Origin: Terriglobales bacterium
GTDB lineage: Bacteria; Acidobacteriota; Terriglobia; Terriglobales; Acidobacteriaceae
Direction: 5' to 3'
Length of the DNA stretch: 64,000 nt
Assembly: GCA_025936825.1 (NCBI GenBank)
Contig: JAICSO010000001.1
Span: 1,054,001-1,118,000, forward strand
Shown one piece after another: positions 61,429 through 64,000 of this stretch (within the stretch, counting starts at the first letter, position 1; every line of letters begins with the position of its first letter). The notes beneath the pieces are model-generated. The model was not told the DNA's origin and searched no databases. It saw only the letters and a program-made list of their open reading frames with translations. The translations under genes and the position numbers were made by a program.

Positions 61429-62106
61429 TCAGCGATCCTTTGTCGTAAGCAGTGTCTCCAGATCCTCGAGAGACTCTACTCGGGGCAAGCCCTTCTGTGC
61501 GTAAGCTTCCGCGACGTCAAACAGGACACATTGCATGCCGACCGATGTCGATCCGAGATAGTCGACGCAGTACACGTCGCCCGTATAAAGGCTTTGCTCT
61601 GCTTTAACGCCCATGCTTTGCAGGGCCGCTTCGAAGATTGCGGGATGGGGCTTTTCCTTCCCGACAATGCCGGAATCGGTAATAGCCTCAAAGCAGTCCG
61701 CGATTCCGCAGTGCGCGAGGATGTCGGCGATCTTGCCGTCTGCATTCGAGATCACACCCAAACGATACTGCTTACCGAGCCGCCGCAGCGCCTCGCGCGT
61801 GCCTGGACGAATGTCGCACCAATTGGAAGATGTCTGAGTTCGCGCCACCAGCTCGGCGCACGTGTTCTCATCCGGTATTCCCAATTCGTTTAGAAGACGC
61901 GAGTAGAACATCCACCAAAACCCATGGTCTACGGCGGAATGGCTTTCGACGAGAGCGTCGAATTGTTGCTTCGTCTCGCGTTCGATCTGTCGCAGCAATT
62001 CTTCGGAAGGGAACACCTGTTGCTCGTGCAGGGAGTGCAACATCTTCTTGCGATTTGGAAACAGCAGTGTGTTTCCTACATCGAAAAACAGTGCATCAAT
62101 GGCCAT
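61429..62106 (-). CDS. HAD-superfamily hydrolase, phosphatase type
   Basis: The product has 225 residues from the ATG at 62106. HAD motif I is FFDVGNTLLFP, where Asn replaces the second Asp in DxD, which is unusual for a phosphatase nucleophile/acid pair. Motif II is VISNAD, motif III the Lys in GKEKPHPAIFEAAL, and motif IV YTGDVYCVDYLG. The cap is alpha-helical (subfamily I). The second-Asp change suggests altered or lost phosphatase chemistry, as in some dehalogenase-like members. An in-frame upstream extension translates a DNA repeat and is not part of the protein. Confidence 0.88.
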   Translation of the reverse strand: MAIDALFFDVGNTLLFPNRKKMLHSLHEQQVFPSEELLRQIERETKQQFDALVESHSAVDHGFWWMFYSRLLNELGIPDENTCAELVARTQTSSNWCDIRPGTREALRRLGKQYRLGVISNADGKIADILAHCGIADCFEAITDSGIVGKEKPHPAIFEAALQSMGVKAEQSLYTGDVYCVDYLGSTSVGMQCVLFDVAEAYAQKGLPRVESLEDLETLLTTKDR

Positions 62107-62125
62107 GAAAGCAGTGTACTGTTTT

Positions 62126-62245
62126 CTGAAACCTGAAACCTGAAACCTGAAACCTGAAACCTGAAACCTGAAACCTGAAACCGAAACCTGAAACCTGGAA
62201 CCTGAAACCTGAAACCTGAAACCTGAAACCTGAAACCGAAACCTG
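62126..62245. repeat. Heptanucleotide tandem repeat (CCTGAAA)n
   Basis: About 17 units over 120 bases, with interruptions (three shortened units and one GGAACC variant). It starts 20 bases upstream of the HAD ATG, so it occupies that gene's promoter. Unit-number variation could change expression. Confidence 0.9.
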
Positions 62246-62285
62246 CTCCTCCTCCTCATCCAGCAATTTGGTTTATCATCTCCCC

Positions 62286-62594
62286 GTGGCCAAGAAGCGC
62301 GACAGTTTTGATCTGACCTGCCCTTGTTGCGGCGCAGTGTTGAAAGTCGACCCCGAAACCGAGGCAGTGATTTCCCATGTCGCCCCCGTGAAGCCGAAGA
62401 CGTTCAATGATCTGGACGATGCCGCGCGCGCGATGAAAGAACAGGACAGCCGTCGCGATTCCATATTCCGTCAGTCAGTGGAGGCGCAGAAGCACGCCTC
62501 GGACCTGCTGGAAAAGAAGTTTCAAGAGGCATTGCGTAAGGCGAAGGAATCTCCCGATACCGGGAAGCCGATTAGAGACTTCGATTTGGACTAA
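62286..62594 (+). CDS. Small zinc-ribbon-like conserved protein
   Basis: The product has 102 residues. I prefer GTG at 62286 (VAKKRDSFDLTCPCCGAVLK); a TTG at 62268 would add six residues. One CPCC pair near the N terminus may be half of a zinc ribbon. The C-terminal half is charged and helical (EAQKHASDLLEKKFQEALRK), possibly a coiled coil. I recognise it only as a widely conserved acidobacterial small protein type. The function is unknown. Confidence 0.7.
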   Translation: MAKKRDSFDLTCPCCGAVLKVDPETEAVISHVAPVKPKTFNDLDDAARAMKEQDSRRDSIFRQSVEAQKHASDLLEKKFQEALRKAKESPDTGKPIRDFDLD

Positions 62595-62700
62595 GGTTCG
62601 CCTTTTCCTTCGTGCAACTTCGCGCCCTTCGTGGTCATGATTACAACCGGGAGCGAGGATGAAAATTAAGGTATGACATCCGCGGACAATGGAGGCTGAC

Positions 62701-62940
62701 ATGGCCGAGCCGACTTATGAAGAACTGAAAGCGCGTCTGGCTGAACTCGAAAAGCAAGGAACTCGGCGCACAGGAAGCCTGGAATTCCGTGTCGGCGAAA
62801 AAGGCGGTGTGAGTGTATATGGTCTGGGCCGCTTCCCAGTAACTCTTTATTACGAGCAGTGGATCCGTCTGCTCGATTCTGGCGAGAAACTGCGCGAATT
62901 TTTGGAAGAAAACAAGTCCAAACTGAAGCTCAAGGGTTAG
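62701..62940 (+). CDS. Small conserved protein of unknown function
   Basis: The product has 79 residues from the ATG at 62701, with GGAGG 5 bases upstream, so translation is well supported. The N-terminal helix is heptad-like (TYEELKARLAELEKQ). The core is LEFRVGEKGGVSVYGLGRFP and VTLYYEQWIRLL. The ending is basic. I do not know a function. Codon use matches neighbours. Confidence 0.8.
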   Translation: MAEPTYEELKARLAELEKQGTRRTGSLEFRVGEKGGVSVYGLGRFPVTLYYEQWIRLLDSGEKLREFLEENKSKLKLKG

Positions 62941-63077
62941 TCATTTATCTCGCGAAAGCCTGCGACGCGATTGGGCAGACCTCCACCCCGCTGACTCTAG
63001 CTAGCGTTCGTTATGACGCATTCTGGCGCTTGCCGAATTACCGGGTATAAAGCAGAGTAGATGATCCGCGTTTCGAA

Positions 63078-63308
63078 ATGGCAAGGTCGCTACAGTTCTT
63101 GCGTTGTCCTTATTGTGTGGCAGGCGACGCTTTTCGCTTGCTGGCGGAAACTCCAGAGGGTGTATTTGCCTGCGAGAACTGCGGGCATGTCGTTCTTCCA
63201 TCCGACCCAAGCTTTGAATGCGCCTGCGCAAAATGTCTGAACCTGCGGCGCGCATCGATTGCGGTTCACCACACTGTAAACCGTCCGAAGTTCGGCACAC
63301 AGCGTTAA
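63078..63308 (+). CDS. Small Cys-rich zinc-binding protein
   Basis: The product has 76 residues. CPYC near residue 10 and CENCG near residue 33 form a probable zinc ribbon, and a third Cys group (CACAKC) lies near residue 50. No strong ribosome-binding site is visible. Part of its 3' end is repeated in decayed form at 63490-63545. Confidence 0.6.
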   Translation: MARSLQFLRCPYCVAGDAFRLLAETPEGVFACENCGHVVLPSDPSFECACAKCLNLRRASIAVHHTVNRPKFGTQR

Positions 63309-63489
63309 CTTCGATCAGAAAGATCAGCTCCGCAGAACGATAGTGATTGCTGAGTCGCAGAAGATGTCGGTTCTTGCTTTTGCGCGAGCCTCAGTCTCTG
63401 CGTTGTTTGTGGGCATCGGGAAAAACGGCTAGATCTGCAGAGGCTGCTGCCAAAAGCCTCGAGTCGTTTCGGTTGCGGTTCACTCCTGC

Positions 63490-63545
63490 GCAGCGTAAAC
63501 TTTGAATACGCGTTCACCCAATGTCCCAACCTCGGGTCGTTGCGC
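63490..63545 (+). pseudogene. Decayed copy of the 3' part of the Cys-rich gene
   Basis: The stretch reads NFEYAFTQCPNLGSLR in one frame, parallel to SFECACAKCLNLRRAS in the gene at 63078-63308. Several identical codons are kept while the zinc cysteines are mostly lost. The rest of 63309-63551 holds nothing I can identify. Confidence 0.5.
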
Positions 63546-63551
63546 GTATGT

Positions 63552-64000
<449 letters not shown>

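Noticed and set aside
62126-62245. CRISPR array
   Set aside because: The repeat unit is 7 bases without spacers, and no cas genes are present. It is a simple tandem repeat.
62107-62259. N-terminal extension of the HAD protein (FQVSGFR repeats)
   Set aside because: It is only the translation of the heptanucleotide DNA repeat. The ATG at 62106 starts the conserved domain.

Overview
The window (about 57-60% GC by eye) looks like chromosome of an acidobacterium, probably Terriglobia/Acidobacteriia. The lineage markers are two Oar-type TonB-dependent receptors of about 1220 residues with N-terminal carboxypeptidase-regulatory-like domains, an orphan MacB/FtsX-type permease of the acidobacterial duplicated orphan permease (ADOP) class, many Tat-exported sugar enzymes, and a secreted protein with a C-terminal Ig-like domain.

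Region 1 (1-22.4 kb) is a carbohydrate locus with an amino-sugar flavour: a truncated sodium:solute symporter, a secreted protein, TonB receptor 1, a divergent DeoR/AgaR-type regulator, an operon of an AgaS-like SIS isomerase, an amidohydrolase and a DUF5107/TPR protein, an Asp-box (BNR) glycosidase-like protein, a Tat-exported glycosidase-like protein, a hexuronate-type MFS carrier, NagB, and an epimerase/DapA-type aldolase pair. A shared A-rich motif lies in several promoters and may be the operator of the DeoR protein. Region 2 (22.4-26.1 kb) holds a ChbG-like deacetylase, a Tat-exported sugar-isomerase-like protein and a Tat-exported Gfo/Idh/MocA oxidoreductase.

Region 3 (26.5-59.9 kb) may be a genomic island. 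A 21-bp copy (20/21 identical) of the 3' end of tRNA-Ser lies at 26534-26554, in direct orientation with the intact tRNA-Ser at 59904-59993. A decayed tyrosine integrase sits immediately next to that tRNA. Inside are: (a) a sucrose locus: sucrose phosphorylase, MFS carrier, Tat-exported GH32 enzyme, GntR-LacI regulator, TonB receptor 2, then a seven-gene operon with four esterase-type hydrolases of different folds, two NIF3-like proteins and a fructokinase. Two promoters of this locus share the same TTGACA-N17-CTACAA core and TAGACAACTT operator half-sites. The gene set suggests uptake and de-esterification of acylated sucrose. (b) An ECF41 sigma factor next to divergent SDR and DUF4345-DoxX genes, all three with TGTCACA-type promoters. 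(c) A LytS/LytTR two-component system with two neighbouring operons (ridA-like/panE-like; DinB/small secreted proteins/ADOP permease) that carry the same pair of direct repeats the same distance upstream of their start codons.

Region 4 (59.9-64 kb) has tRNA-Ser(CGA), tadA, a DUF1275 membrane protein, a HAD phosphatase preceded by a heptanucleotide tandem repeat, three small conserved proteins, tRNA-Pro(CGG), and the C-terminal half of a second tyrosine integrase that reads into tRNA-Pro on the opposite strand and continues beyond the right edge.
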